A stretch of 64,000 nucleotides of DNA, taken from positions 124,001-188,000 of the forward strand of contig JAKQNR010000032.1 in the NCBI GenBank assembly GCA_029565685.1. Direction: 5' to 3'. Source of the DNA: a bacterium. GTDB taxonomy: Bacteria; Zhuqueibacterota; Zhuqueibacteria; Residuimicrobiales; Residuimicrobiaceae. The stretch's first letter is position 1. The number at the start of each line of letters is the position of its first letter. The position numbers and the translations under genes are program-made. The notes below the pieces were generated by a model. It was not told the origin of the DNA, ran no database searches, and saw only the letters and a list, made by a program, of their open reading frames with translations. Below are positions 52,341 through 59,764 of this stretch, one piece after another.

Positions 52341-53576
52341 ATGGGTCATTCGCAACTGGAAAAGCTGGACATCCTGTTTATTGTTTTCGTCTCTTTGATT
52401 TTCGCTTTTTTTCTCTATCAGATCAAGTCGGCCCTCATCCCGCTGGTGCTGGCTATTGTTTTGATCGTTCTGTTATTGCCCTACCGGGATCATGATTTCG
52501 TACGTCACTTGATTTGGGTGGTGGTGGGGGTCTTTACTTTTTGGTTTCTGCGAGAGACCAAAGCGATCGTCGCTCCGTTTTTTATTGCATTCGCTTTGGC
52601 GTATCTGTTCGATCCTCTGGTCAGCAAGCTGGAGAAAAGAAAGATTCCCCGGTTGCTCAGCGTTTCGATCATCGTCAGCGTCACCCTCGGCTCCATGGCC
52701 GCAGCGGCGTATTTTCTGCTGCCGCGCATCGTCGAAGAGCTCGGCCACCTGCTGGTCTTTCTGCTGGGCCTGCCCACCCGCCTAGCAGAATGGATGCGGG
52801 CCGACGGCGTCGAATTTTTCAGCAGCCTGCATATTGATCCGGAACGGGTTGAGGAATTTTTCGAAGTCACCCTACCGGAAAAGTACGATCAACTGTTCGA
52901 GTCGGCGCTGAACATGGTCATGCAGTTTCCCAAATACGCCCCGCCGATCGTCGGCCGGTTGTTGTATGGCGTGCTGGTGCCGTTCTTGTTCTTTTATATC
53001 CTGAAGGATTTTGACAAGGTCAAGCGGTGGATTCTGGAGCTGTTGCCCATCGAATCCAGCTGGGTGGTTCGGGACTATCTGGAGCGGATCAACACGATCA
53101 TCAGCGGATTTTTCCGCGGGCAATTTATCGTCTGCCTGCTGGTCGCCGTTCTCTCGACCTTGGCGCTGTTGGCTTTGCGCGCGCCCTATGCGATTTTGCT
53201 CGGATTGCTCGCCGGCGCTCTGAACATCGTCCCCTATGTGGGTCTCGCCATCACCGTTTTTGTCGGCCTGCTGATCGCCTTGACAGGCCCGGATCCGATA
53301 TTAACCAGTCTCAAGATCATCGCCGCGATCGAAGGGGTACGGATTCTGGAAAATTCTTACATCGCCCCGCGCATCGTCGGAGACCGCGTTGGACTGCATC
53401 CGGTGTGGGTGATCTTTTCCATCCTGATTTTCTCCAATCAATTGGGCGTGCTGGGATTGGTCATCGCCGTTCCCCTCGCCGCGACGATCAAAATATTTGT
53501 CTCCATCGGCATCCGGAGTTACCGCAGAAAGATATGGCGCAGACCGTTGCGAAAAGATGAAAATCATCCGCGTTGA
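52341..53576 (+). CDS. AI-2E family transporter (PerM/TqsA-type)
   Basis: 411 residues with about eight membrane helices in the AI-2E exporter layout: helix pairs near the N-terminus, a soluble domain (about 135-210), then a C-terminal bundle. The family motif is visible in PYVGLAITVFVGLLIAL and SYIAPRIVGDRVGLHPVWVIFSILIF. Substrates in the family vary (AI-2, Na+/H+ exchange in some archaea) and cannot be predicted here. The N-terminal 60 residues hold two extra helices. It continues the operon after the FecR gene and overlaps the DUF512 gene by 20 bp. Confidence 0.87.
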   Translation: MGHSQLEKLDILFIVFVSLIFAFFLYQIKSALIPLVLAIVLIVLLLPYRDHDFVRHLIWVVVGVFTFWFLRETKAIVAPFFIAFALAYLFDPLVSKLEKRKIPRLLSVSIIVSVTLGSMAAAAYFLLPRIVEELGHLLVFLLGLPTRLAEWMRADGVEFFSSLHIDPERVEEFFEVTLPEKYDQLFESALNMVMQFPKYAPPIVGRLLYGVLVPFLFFYILKDFDKVKRWILELLPIESSWVVRDYLERINTIISGFFRGQFIVCLLVAVLSTLALLALRAPYAILLGLLAGALNIVPYVGLAITVFVGLLIALTGPDPILTSLKIIAAIEGVRILENSYIAPRIVGDRVGLHPVWVIFSILIFSNQLGVLGLVIAVPLAATIKIFVSIGIRSYRRKIWRRPLRKDENHPR

Positions 53577-54828
53577 CGAACATACTCCCGCCGCCGATCT
53601 TTCACTGCGACCGGGCGATGAGCTGTTGGAGATCAACGGCCACCCCATTCGGGATGAGATCGATTTTCAATTTTATTCGGCCGATCCCCAGCTGCGCCTG
53701 GTGATTCAACGCGGCGCGCGTGTCTTCAGCCGGTCGCTGCGGCGAACCTGGGAGGGATCCTTCGGCGTAGAGTTTCAAGGCATGAAATATCGGCATTGCG
53801 GCAACCGCTGCGTCTTTTGCTTCATCGATCAGAATCCAGCCGGTCTGCGGGCTTCGCTTTATTTCAAGGATGAGGATTACCGGCTCTCGTTTTTGTACGG
53901 CAATTATGTCACGCTGACCAACGTCTCCCGCCAGGATTTGGTCCGTATCGTGGAGCAGCGCCTGTCCCCCATCTATGTTTCCATTCATGCAGTGGATCCA
54001 GAGGTGCGCCGGCGCATGCTGGGCATTGGACGCGATGATCACCTCATGGAAAAAATCCGTTTTTTGACCGATCAGGGCATCGTGGTGCATGCGCAGATTG
54101 TGCTCTGTCCCGGCTATAACGACGGCCGAGTGTTGGAAGACACGCTGCAACGTCTGCGAGTGTTCTATCCCGGTCTGCGGTCCGTCGCTGTGGTTCCGCT
54201 GGGTCTCACCCGCCATCGCCGCGGACTGGAGAAACTGGCGCCGGTTTCGCCTCGTAGTGCCCGGCGGACGCTGCAGATCATCGAAAAGTATGCTGACGCG
54301 TGCAAGCGCGAGCTGGATTGGTACTGGGTGCATGCGGCGGATGAGTTCTATCTTCGCGCCCAGGCGCCGATCCCAGCCCGGGCGCGCTATGAGGATTTCA
54401 GCCAGATCGAAAACGGCGTCGGCCTGTGCCGTGATTTGATCGATACGGTTAGGCGACAGGTGCGCTATTTTCCAAAGCGCGTTCAGGCCAGGCGTATCAC
54501 TTTGATCACCGGCCGGTCCGCCGAACCGCTGCTGCGGCAGCATGTGCTTCCGTCTTTACAGGCGATCTCCGGCCTGCAGGTGAACCTGCAGGCTGTGGCC
54601 AACCGCTTTTTCGGCCGCCGGGTGACCGTTTCCGGTTTGCTTACCGGTCAGGATATCGTCCGTCATGTGCATGGCAAAAATATCGGTGATCTATTGGTTT
54701 TGCCGCCCAATTGCCTGAACCCCGACGGTTTTTTTCTCGATGACTGGACGCCCCGGCGGCTGGAACAAAGACTCGGTGTGCGCGTTTATCAGCCGTCGAG
54801 CTTTCTGCAACTATTCAAGGCGCTATGA
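53557..54828 (+). CDS. DUF512 protein: PDZ plus radical SAM-like domain
   Basis: 423 residues. A PDZ domain (about 1-65; TPAADLSLRPGDELLEINGHPI) is followed by the cysteine motif Cys81-x3-Cys85-x2-Cys88 (CGNRCVFC) of radical SAM enzymes, a TIM-barrel-like part (YVSIHAVDPEVRRRMLG), and the DUF512 domain to the C-terminus. Its reaction is unknown in the family. ATG 53557 is chosen; the frame extends upstream only inside the AI-2E gene. It ends overlapping the der start (ATGA), an association of DUF512 with der also known from Firmicutes, and hence plausibly linked to ribosome or envelope biogenesis. Confidence 0.9.
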   Translation: MKIIRVDEHTPAADLSLRPGDELLEINGHPIRDEIDFQFYSADPQLRLVIQRGARVFSRSLRRTWEGSFGVEFQGMKYRHCGNRCVFCFIDQNPAGLRASLYFKDEDYRLSFLYGNYVTLTNVSRQDLVRIVEQRLSPIYVSIHAVDPEVRRRMLGIGRDDHLMEKIRFLTDQGIVVHAQIVLCPGYNDGRVLEDTLQRLRVFYPGLRSVAVVPLGLTRHRRGLEKLAPVSPRSARRTLQIIEKYADACKRELDWYWVHAADEFYLRAQAPIPARARYEDFSQIENGVGLCRDLIDTVRRQVRYFPKRVQARRITLITGRSAEPLLRQHVLPSLQAISGLQVNLQAVANRFFGRRVTVSGLLTGQDIVRHVHGKNIGDLLVLPPNCLNPDGFFLDDWTPRRLEQRLGVRVYQPSSFLQLFKAL

Positions 54829-56147
54829 AAAAGAAACGATCTGTTGTCGCCATAATCGGCCGGCCTAATGTCGGCAAATCCACTCTGTTCAATCGCATCA
54901 TTCGCAAGCGCGAGGCGATCGTCGATGATCAGCCCGGAGTCACCCGCGACCGCAAATATGAAACCGCGGATTGGACCGGCGTTGCGTTCGATCTGGTCGA
55001 TACCGGCGGATATGTCTCCGGCAGCGAGGATGTGTTTGAGGAGGCCATTCGGCGGCAGGTTCATTTTGCCCTCGCAGAGGCGGACGCCGCAGTGTTGGTC
55101 GTCGACGGAATCACCGGCGTCACAGATATCGACCTGGACATCGCACGCATGCTGCAAAAGAGCAAAACGCCGGTTTTGCTGGCGGTGAATAAAATAGACA
55201 ACGAGCTTCGCGGCTATGATCTGGGTGAGTTCTATAAACTGGGTTTGGGCGAACCGATCCCCGTCTCTGCCATCAGCGGCCGCATGATCGGCGACTTTTT
55301 GGATGCCCTGGTCGCTCAGCTGCCGCCCGGCGTGGTCAGCCCGGAAGCGGAGGATGGAGCGATCAAACTGGCGATCATCGGCAAGCCCAATGTGGGCAAA
55401 TCCTCGCTCATCAACGCACTGCTCGGCGAAGAAAAGCATATCGTCACCGATGTGCCAGGCACCACCCGCGACGCCGTCGACACGCGCCTTCGCTATCAGG
55501 AACAGGATTTCATCCTCATCGACACAGCCGGCCTGCGCCGTAAGGCGCGCGTCCATGAAGACGTTGAATATTTCAGCACGGTGCGCACTCATAACGCCAT
55601 CCGCCGGTGCGACGTATCAGTGGTTCTCTTTGACGCCTCGCAGTCATTGTCGGACCAGGACAAAAAGATTATAGAAGCAGCGGTCGAAGCCGGGACCGGC
55701 ATTGTGGTCGCGGTCAACAAATGGGATTTGATCGAAAAGGACACCCTCACCGCCCAGGCCTTTCGGCAAAATCTGACGGAAGCCGTTCATGAATTATCCT
55801 ATATCCCCATTTTATTCATCTCGGCCATGACGCATCAGCGCATTTTTAAAGTGCTGGACACGAGCCTTCTCGTTTATCAGGAACTGCACCGGCAGATCAA
55901 AACATCCGATCTGAATCGGTTTCTCCAGGATGCCATTGCCGAGAACCACCCTCCGGCCTATGGCGATAAATGGGTCAAGATCAATTATGTCACTCAGCTG
56001 AAAATAAAACCGCCGTTGTTCAGCTTTTTCACCAATGAACCTCGCGGCGTGCCGAAAAACTATCGCAATTATCTGGAAAACCGGTTTCGTGCCCAGTTCG
56101 GGTTCTCCGGAGTTCCCATCCGTTTTGTCTTTCGTAAAAAGAACTGA
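54825..56147 (+). CDS. der: Ribosome assembly GTPase Der (EngA)
   Basis: 440 residues with two tandem GTPase domains and a C-terminal KH-like domain, the diagnostic EngA layout. The first G domain has GRPNVGKST, DTGGYV and NKID. The second has GKPNVGKSS (about 187-195), DTAGL and NKWD. The KH-like domain (about 355-440) is complete and ends RFVFRKKN. It is needed for 50S ribosomal subunit maturation. The start ATG overlaps the DUF512 stop and the stop overlaps the metalloprotease start (TGATG), so all three are coupled. Confidence 0.96.
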   Translation: MKKKRSVVAIIGRPNVGKSTLFNRIIRKREAIVDDQPGVTRDRKYETADWTGVAFDLVDTGGYVSGSEDVFEEAIRRQVHFALAEADAAVLVVDGITGVTDIDLDIARMLQKSKTPVLLAVNKIDNELRGYDLGEFYKLGLGEPIPVSAISGRMIGDFLDALVAQLPPGVVSPEAEDGAIKLAIIGKPNVGKSSLINALLGEEKHIVTDVPGTTRDAVDTRLRYQEQDFILIDTAGLRRKARVHEDVEYFSTVRTHNAIRRCDVSVVLFDASQSLSDQDKKIIEAAVEAGTGIVVAVNKWDLIEKDTLTAQAFRQNLTEAVHELSYIPILFISAMTHQRIFKVLDTSLLVYQELHRQIKTSDLNRFLQDAIAENHPPAYGDKWVKINYVTQLKIKPPLFSFFTNEPRGVPKNYRNYLENRFRAQFGFSGVPIRFVFRKKN

Positions 56148-57865
56148 TGACAGTGACGAGGATCGCAGGTCTGGCCTTGATCTCCCTCAGTAGCCTGAGG
56201 GGAGCGGAACAGGACGTGCTCGAACATATTCAACAAGATTGGCGGCAGGGGAGACTGTCTCAGGCAGAACGTCTGTTTCACCAGTGGACCGCTGTGCGCA
56301 ATGCCAGCGCTTTGCCGGAACCGTATCGTGCGGACAGGCGTCCGCTCACCCGCCTCGCCACTGCTCTCAAGGTCGAGGCATTGTCGCTGCTGTCGTCCGC
56401 CGCCGGTGAGGAGCGAGCCCTGTTGCAGCCCCTGTTGCAACGGCCGGCGCTGCCCCTGTCTCTGGTTAGCCCCTCCGGTCGCTTCAGGATCCATTACGCT
56501 GATTCAGGCGTTGATTCGGCTTCGCCAGACTATATCCAGGAGGCCGCCCGAGCCTTTGATTATGCCTATGAGGTAGAAATCAACCAACTGGGCTTTGCGC
56601 CGCCTCCCGCTGATTATGGCGTCGATGGCCCCGAATACGACGTCTACGTCCAGCAGTTCGGCGATTACGGCGCCACCACTCCGGAGCAGGAGGTGCCGGA
56701 AACTCCGCAGCCGGATTACACCGGGTGGATGACCATGGACAACGATTTCACCCATACCCCGACCAAGGGACTGGACGCCATGCGCGTCACCGCTGCACAC
56801 GAGTTTTTTCATCTGGTCCAATTCGGTTATCGCTGCTACCACACTACAGAACGCCCTTCCGCCTATTTTTACGAAGCTACGGCCACCCTGATGGAAGATT
56901 TGGTCTATCCGGAGGTGAACGACTATTTTCACTACCTTCCCCGTTTTTTCAAGAATCCCGAGCTCTCGTTCATCCATTTCGACGGCACTCATGAATATGG
57001 TCTTTCCATTTTTTTTCACATGCTGAAGAAGAAATTCACTCCAGCTCTGTTGCCGTCTATCTGGGAGCAGATGAAGGGCGCCGATCCAATGGAGGCTGTG
57101 AACAGCGCCCTTTTGCCTCTTGGCAGCAATTTCAACAATGAACTGGCGCAATTTGCCATCTGGAATTGCTATACTGGAAGTCGGGCGGATACGGTACATT
57201 TTTATCCTGAGGGAGATCAGTATCCCGAAGTGACGGTCAGCCAGGCCTTGGATTTTGATACCCAATTAACCCTCAACGGCAGCCTCGCATCGCTTGGCTG
57301 CAATTATCTGCGCATCCATCCGCAGACCCCGGGAAATCGTTTGGTCATTACACCAACCTTTTCCGATCCCTATCATGCGCTGTGCGGCTATGCCTATGAC
57401 ATCCGCCAGCAGCACTCCCAAGAGGTGACCGCCGGACACGTACAGCAGTCGGTGGCCACTGTGGCGGGAATGTCGGATCTCTGGATTTTACCGCTCTCTC
57501 TGCGATCGCCGTATGCCTCCTCTCAACCGATGACTTTTCAGATCAGCCTTGATCTGGGTGAACCGGGAGCCCTTTCCTCCAAGATCGATTTGGTGTATCC
57601 CAATCCTTATTTCTGGGAGCCGGCCAAAGAAATCGTGTTCGAGTATCAGATCAGCGTAGCGGCCGAGGATGTGCAGATGGTTATTATGACTGAACAGGGA
57701 ACGTTTGTCCGCAGCAGATCGCTGGGTCCCTGCGCCCGGGGCTGGAACAGCTGCCGCTGGGATGGCCGGGATGAAAAGGGGCATCCGGCTGCAACCGGCA
57801 TTTACTTGTGTCTGCTGAAAACTTCCTCCTGGCAGGAATACTGCAAGTTTGCTCTCATTCGCTGA
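56147..57865 (+). CDS. Secreted zinc metalloprotease (MXAN_6640-like) with a C-terminal sorting-type domain
   Basis: 572 residues. The N-terminus is a weak signal peptide (Leu-Ala-Leu-Ile-Ser-Leu-Ser-Ser). The zinc motif HEFFH lies at 218-222 in TAAHEFFHLVQFGY. A downstream Glu in YEATATLMED (about 246) is a candidate third ligand, which would make it a gluzincin-like enzyme. The context YDVYVQQFGDYG and YTGWMTMDNDF matches the MXAN_6640 family of putative metalloproteases. The last 90 residues form a FlgD/T9SS-like domain (VYPNPYF, GWNSCRWDGRDEKGHPAATGIYLCLLKT). The gene overlaps der by one base. Confidence 0.8.
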   Translation: MTVTRIAGLALISLSSLRGAEQDVLEHIQQDWRQGRLSQAERLFHQWTAVRNASALPEPYRADRRPLTRLATALKVEALSLLSSAAGEERALLQPLLQRPALPLSLVSPSGRFRIHYADSGVDSASPDYIQEAARAFDYAYEVEINQLGFAPPPADYGVDGPEYDVYVQQFGDYGATTPEQEVPETPQPDYTGWMTMDNDFTHTPTKGLDAMRVTAAHEFFHLVQFGYRCYHTTERPSAYFYEATATLMEDLVYPEVNDYFHYLPRFFKNPELSFIHFDGTHEYGLSIFFHMLKKKFTPALLPSIWEQMKGADPMEAVNSALLPLGSNFNNELAQFAIWNCYTGSRADTVHFYPEGDQYPEVTVSQALDFDTQLTLNGSLASLGCNYLRIHPQTPGNRLVITPTFSDPYHALCGYAYDIRQQHSQEVTAGHVQQSVATVAGMSDLWILPLSLRSPYASSQPMTFQISLDLGEPGALSSKIDLVYPNPYFWEPAKEIVFEYQISVAAEDVQMVIMTEQGTFVRSRSLGPCARGWNSCRWDGRDEKGHPAATGIYLCLLKTSSWQEYCKFALIR

Positions 57866-58247
57866 CCTAACTGTTCAATAATTAAACAAAAAGCACTTGA
57901 CAAAGCACTTTTTTATCTTTAACTTGTGGCAGTTATCTGCTGTTTCTCGGGTCGTTTTCTGCCCGTCGACCTGTTTAGGAATGTGTATTTTTTCGAAACA
58001 TTTGCGGGATTATCGTGCATCTGTCTGGTCAAGCGAAGCCTGCTTAATTTGGCAGCCTGTTTTAAAGTGTTTTTTAATTACAATTTAAACAAAATGTTAA
58101 AGCCGTCTGCCCTCTACGAGATAAAATAGAGCTCATGGCATCAATATTGCATGCAATGCAGTTTGAAAGGGCAATTAATTCAATAGGGCATCGAAAAAAA
58201 TGAGCTTTTTATCCCACTTTTATCCTTGTGATAGGGGAAAAGGTCCT
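57866..58247. other. 382-bp AT-rich intergenic leader
   Basis: It holds a TTGACA-N17-TAACTT promoter (57897-57925) and a perfect 12-bp palindrome ATTGCATGCAAT (58146-58157). About 315 nt would be transcribed before the start codon at 58248. Frames at 57897-58088 and 57926-58129 lack ribosome sites and look accidental. Confidence 0.45.
57897..57925 (+). promoter_or_regulatory. Promoter for the beta-barrel/TPR gene
   Basis: Perfect TTGACA (57897-57902), 17-bp spacer, TAACTTG (57920-57926). It has the same TAnnTT -10 form as the OmpA-family and envelope-operon promoters. Confidence 0.5.
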
Positions 58248-59516
58248 ATGAGGAGAACGTCAGTTGTTCTATTTTTGAGCAGCTTGTTTCTATTGCAGTC
58301 GGCTGCATCGGGTGATTCCAAGTTGGGCATTGGGCTGAACGCCGGCGTTCAGAAGCCCTATTGTGATGTGCTGCACACCGGCATTGCGCCCGCCGGAGAG
58401 GTGATGGTGCGTTTTTTAGCCAGCGATTATTTGACATTGTCGCTCTCTGTCGGCGGTGGAGTGCTCAGTGACGGCTTGAGCTATTATACTTATCAGACCA
58501 AGATGGTCACCGGCGATCTCAAAGCGAATGTGAGTCTGATCAAGACCGGCCGGATCCGGCCTTATTTGACCATCGGCGCCAGTCTTTACAATTTCGAGTA
58601 CAGTGCGGATAAACCATGGGCCATCGGCTTGGCCAACGACGGTGAAAGGTTCAGCAGCAACGCCGTCATTGTCGGCGGAGGTATGGAAATTTTAACTGCG
58701 CCTCAATTCGCAGTCAATCTATTCGCCGATTATCGCCACACTCCAACCGATCTGCTTGACGGCGCAGAGCTGGGCAAGGCCAAGGACGGCTATCTCAATG
58801 GACGCATCGGCTTCACCTATTATTTCGGCAACCGGCTGAAAAAGACGCAACCCTCGGAAGAGGACTTGATCGCAAAGCAGCTGGACGACGCCTCCTTTGG
58901 CGAGAGCAGCGAAAAGATGTCCAAATTCGAGGCCAAGCTTGACAAGCTAGAAGCCGGCGATGCGGATATGTCCATGGAATCCTACGTACGGTTGAAATCT
59001 CGCGTGGACGAGTTGTACCAGCTCATCGACAACAAGGAGAAAGAGCTGGAAGATCTGAGATCCGCTCTGGATCTCAAGAACAAACGCATCATCGATCTGG
59101 AGACCACGTTGGAAAGAGGAGGGACGACCGCACAGGTCGCTGTCGGTGAATTCAGTCTCAGCTACGAGGAAGCGTTGCGGCTATTCTATGCCCGTAGATA
59201 TCGCGAAGCGATTTCGCTGTTTTCGGCCTTGAAAGCCAAGTATCCGGAGCATGCTTTGGTCAGCAACTGCCATTATTGGATCGGCGAATGTCATTTCGGC
59301 TTGCAGGATTATGCCCAGGCTGCCGAAGTTTTTCAGGGTGTTTTCAACTGGCCGAACTCGCTAAAGCGGGATGATGCGACGCTGATGCTGGGCCGTTGTT
59401 ATTACAATCTGCGGGATACCGGCCGGGCGCGAAGCTATTTCCAGGGCGTCATCGATGATTACCCGGACAGCGAATATATCGAAAAGGCCAGAAGCTGGCT
59501 GCAGCGTATCGGATAA
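58248..59516 (+). CDS. Outer-membrane beta-barrel protein with coiled coil and TPR tail
   Basis: 422 residues. The signal peptide ends near Ala-Ala-Ser-Gly. Residues about 20-190 alternate in strands as in an 8-stranded OmpA/OmpW-type barrel and end in FTYYFGNRLKK, with a terminal aromatic. A coiled coil (about 210-290) follows and then YbgF/CpoB-like TPRs (about 305-420; YEEALRLFYARRYREAISLFSALKAKYPEHAL). The tail would lie in the periplasm. This combines a barrel anchor with a Tol-Pal-accessory-like TPR. ATG 58248 follows AAAAGG; an in-frame ATG at 58200 is weaker. A terminator follows. Confidence 0.8.
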   Translation: MRRTSVVLFLSSLFLLQSAASGDSKLGIGLNAGVQKPYCDVLHTGIAPAGEVMVRFLASDYLTLSLSVGGGVLSDGLSYYTYQTKMVTGDLKANVSLIKTGRIRPYLTIGASLYNFEYSADKPWAIGLANDGERFSSNAVIVGGGMEILTAPQFAVNLFADYRHTPTDLLDGAELGKAKDGYLNGRIGFTYYFGNRLKKTQPSEEDLIAKQLDDASFGESSEKMSKFEAKLDKLEAGDADMSMESYVRLKSRVDELYQLIDNKEKELEDLRSALDLKNKRIIDLETTLERGGTTAQVAVGEFSLSYEEALRLFYARRYREAISLFSALKAKYPEHALVSNCHYWIGECHFGLQDYAQAAEVFQGVFNWPNSLKRDDATLMLGRCYYNLRDTGRARSYFQGVIDDYPDSEYIEKARSWLQRIG

Positions 59517-59528
59517 ATGGATGTGAAT

Positions 59529-59559
59529 GAAAAGCCGTGCAAAAATACACGGCTTTTTC
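59529..59559. terminator. Bidirectional intrinsic terminator
   Basis: Stem AAAAGCCGTG / CACGGCTTTT (59530-59539 with 59548-59557), 8-nt loop, flanked by A on the left and T on the right. It serves the plus-strand barrel/TPR gene and the convergent minus-strand small-protein gene. Confidence 0.85.
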
Positions 59560-59570
59560 GTTTGATTCAG

Positions 59571-59753
59571 CTACTTTTTTTCACCATACTTGTCGACGAA
59601 TGCTCGAATGTCCTCCAGGTGCTGCAGGATCAACCGGGCTTTGGAAACGCCGAAGGTGAAAGGAAATCGTTCTCCGGGATTGAGGGTGATCACCGGGTTG
59701 CCTTTGTATTCACCGATCACCGGCCCCGCAGGAGTTGCTTCCCTGTCTTCCAC
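59571..59753 (-). CDS. Small conserved-looking protein of 60 residues
   Basis: It starts at GTG 59751-59753 with a strong GGAGG site at 59757-59761, and lies 11 bp after the CHASE2 cyclase stop. The sequence is compact and protein-like: a short polar start, then GEYKGNPVITLNPGERFPFTFGV and an amphipathic helix rich in Leu, Ile, Asp and Lys. I do not recognise a characterised family. The good ribosome site, the operon position and a terminator right after it argue that it is real. It is likely cytoplasmic (no signal or membrane segment). Confidence 0.65.
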   Translation of the reverse strand: MEDREATPAGPVIGEYKGNPVITLNPGERFPFTFGVSKARLILQHLEDIRAFVDKYGEKK

Positions 59754-59764
59754 ATTTCCTCCTT

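Noticed and set aside
57897..58129. Two short frames in the leader before the beta-barrel/TPR gene
   Set aside because: They overlap the -35/-10 promoter region, are Cys/Trp/Phe-rich and lack ribosome sites.
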